Below the pieces are notes generated by a model, which was given only the letters and a program-made list of their open reading frames with translations, searched no databases and was not told where the DNA came from. This document shows, one piece after another, positions 63,501-64,000 of a DNA stretch of 64,000 nt. This DNA comes from Catellatospora sichuanensis (GTDB lineage Bacteria; Actinomycetota; Actinomycetes; Mycobacteriales; Micromonosporaceae), in contig NZ_ML660185.1 in NCBI RefSeq assembly GCF_007483665.1, positions 224,178 through 288,177 of the forward strand, in the 5' to 3' direction. Positions within the stretch are counted from its first letter, which is position 1, and the number at the start of each line of letters is the position of its first letter. The position numbers were made by a program, and so were the translations under genes.

Positions 63501-63913
63501 CCCAAGGTCTCGCGGTCACCATGCTCACCAACGGCGGCAACGCCCGCGACCTGTACGAGGAGCTGTATCGGGAGATCTTCGCCGAGCTCGCCGGGGTGGC
63601 CATGCCGCACCCGCTGGCGCCGCCGGCCGAACCCGCCGAGTCGGACCTAGCGCCGTACGTCGGCGTGTACGAGCGGGCCGGTTCCCGGATGGACGTGCTC
63701 GCCGACGGGCTGCTGCGAGTGACCATCACCGGGCCGATCGCCGAGCTGATGCCGACGCCCGTGCACGAGTTCACGCTGACCCCGGTCGCGCCGGACCTGT
63801 ACGTGGTGCGCGAGCCGGGCCAGCAGACCTGGACCCCGGTCACGTTCTACGCCCTGCCCACCGGCGAGCAGTACGTGCACTTCGGCGTGCGGGCCACCCC
63901 CAAGGTCGGCTGA
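60578..63913 (+). CDS. S9 peptidase fused to a class C beta-lactamase-like hydrolase
   Basis: 1111 residues. Residues 1-400 form a seven-bladed-type propeller with S9 repeats (SPDGTRFAFLRAQDG, WSPDGTRIAFGA). Residues 410-650 are the alpha/beta-hydrolase: GYSYGGFMTCYLTSR with Ser near 510, then VHGGADLLCP and GSHLFILDGRPSHRV. From about 660 a class C beta-lactamase-like domain follows: GSISKVWTA (Ser near 719), SYCNAGFSLAG and GHDGNTIGQ. Two separate serine active sites lie in one chain. GGAGAT precedes GTG 60578; the next gene overlaps by ATGA. Cytoplasmic: no signal peptide. Confidence 0.94.
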   Translation: MTTRQRIDDLTMFAVPEQPALSPDGGSILYVLRTADTGADRNRHAIWRVGTGEGEAEQLTRGDADSAPAWSPDGTRFAFLRAQDGPAQLWLLPAAGGEPTRLTTLPLGAGAPVWSPDGTRIAFGAPVDAHAGAGEDDQARARRAQAPVVADRLDYQADGTGLLRAVRRHLHVLDVVTGQVRQVTDGDWHAGDPSWSPDGTRLAFAAATAPDADVHIRVPVHVLDVTDPAAVPQQVGLADGVAGPALWTADGQSLLVVGALDGPVGHAGLLRLPLDGGPVVDLAAALDRNVMPGGPGYPGAVPRLVDGGRTVLFCVRDRGCTHLYAVDVDGGTPRPVVAEAGHNVSGMTVAGDTAAVVLGTPASYGEIVTVDPGTGTRQVRSSHGPDLSGLFTREEREFTVSDGTVVHGWLVRDPAATGPRPLLLDIHGGPHNAWNGAADEIHLYHQELAARGWTVLLLNPRGSDGYGERFFNAVVGAWGDADAKDFLEPLDQLVAEGLADPARLAVAGYSYGGFMTCYLTSRDGRFAAAVAGGVVSDLGSMAGTSDQGHFLAEHELGGQPWRDPARYAAMSPFAQVDQVRTPTLVVHGGADLLCPVGQAQQWHSALRENGVPTSLVLYPEGSHLFILDGRPSHRVDFNRRVVDWVERYAGTGRPPLDAAHWQRRLSALAAKHKVPGAALGILRVGADGRPDELAEAAYGVLNRDTGVAATTDSVFQIGSISKVWTATVALQLADEGLLDLDAPLAQVLPELRLSDPDVAKQVTMRHLLTHTSGIDGDVFDDTGRGDDCLEKYTALLADVAQNHPLGATWSYCNAGFSLAGYVIERLTGGTWDAAMRDRLFTPLGLTRTGTLPEEALLHRAAVGHVAGPDGEQLRAPVWGLPRALGPAGLISASTADVLAFARMHLTGGLAADGTRVLSADSTAAMAERHADLPDKHSLGDSWGLGWIRFGWDGARLIGHDGNTIGQAAFLRMLPAQGLAVTMLTNGGNARDLYEELYREIFAELAGVAMPHPLAPPAEPAESDLAPYVGVYERAGSRMDVLADGLLRVTITGPIAELMPTPVHEFTLTPVAPDLYVVREPGQQTWTPVTFYALPTGEQYVHFGVRATPKVG

Positions 63914-64000
63914 TGTCGCTGCTCACGCGGATGCAGGACGCGCTGCCGGGACTGCTGTCGGACATCGGGGAACTCGTCTGCTGCGAGTCCCCGTCGGACG
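63913..64000 (+). CDS. M20-type metallopeptidase, N-terminal fragment at window edge
   Basis: ATG 63913 overlaps the previous TGA (ATGA). The first residues are MSLLTRMQDALPGLL..., with ELVCCESPSSD, the opening typical of M20/CPG2-type peptidases (IxSxSxD around the first helix). The gene runs past position 64000, so the family is inferred from a short fragment. An aminoacyl- or glutamate-releasing peptidase would complete the degradation pathway. Confidence 0.6.
   Translation, partial: MSLLTRMQDALPGLLSDIGELVCCESPSD

Overview
The window is very GC-rich, and most genes show the strong third-position G/C bias of an actinomycete. A mycothiol-dependent maleylpyruvate isomerase-type protein, PhoD, several DrrAB-type and heterodimeric ABC systems, leaderless-looking promoters and family-style palindromic intergenic repeats all fit Actinomycetota. 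My impression, not provable here, is a Micromonosporaceae relative. No rRNA, tRNA, phage, IS transposase or CRISPR array was seen.

Layout. 1-6.6 kb: a DUF6745 protein with a small partner, a HAD phosphatase, a membrane protein, and a secreted repeat protein that follows a Tat-exported PhoD phosphatase. 6.7-10.2 kb: a four-gene ABC-2 operon (two ATPases, two permeases) with a 20-codon micro-ORF wedged between two genes by stop/start overlaps. 10.3-20.2 kb: a membrane protein, a truncated Band-7 protein, a DrrAB exporter, an APH-like probable pseudokinase, a group III truncated haemoglobin divergent from an HTH regulator, a RibD-type reductase, two methyltransferases and a regulator/membrane-protein pair. 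20.2-24.7 kb: a TetR-controlled heterodimeric ABC exporter whose two genes are separated by duplicated micro-ORFs. 24.9-34.7 kb: mixed genes, including a crystallin-like secreted repeat protein, a two-RCK channel-like protein without a visible selectivity filter, a VanX-like dipeptidase, a DUF89/ARMT1-like phosphatase and a lipoprotein.

34.8-50 kb is an apparently compact specialised-metabolite locus. It has two coupled ABC exporters divergent from a glycosyltransferase-like gene, a free-standing condensation-type enzyme overlapping a GT1 glycosyltransferase, a secreted SGNH esterase, and two NRPS genes (A-T-C followed by C-A-T). No thioesterase or reductase release domain is visible. Three AT-rich islands that stand out from the GC-rich background sit in front of its transcription units. 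A small P-loop kinase follows, flanked by a second, decayed copy of the NRPS 3' end.

50.6-64 kb: a hypothetical protein, an ANT-like nucleotidyltransferase, a lipoprotein, then a peptide uptake and hydrolysis operon. That operon holds a class C beta-lactamase-like hydrolase, an oligopeptide-binding lipoprotein, a permease, a permease-ATPase fusion, an ATPase, a 1111-residue S9 peptidase/serine hydrolase fusion, and the start of an M20-type metallopeptidase cut by the window edge. The two beta-lactamase-like domains are clearly related to one another and bracket the transporter.

All functions are assigned by reading translated sequences and motifs; no database search was possible. Start codons were chosen from Shine-Dalgarno sequences, stop/start overlaps, or -10-like hexamers placed 6-7 nt before the start codon.
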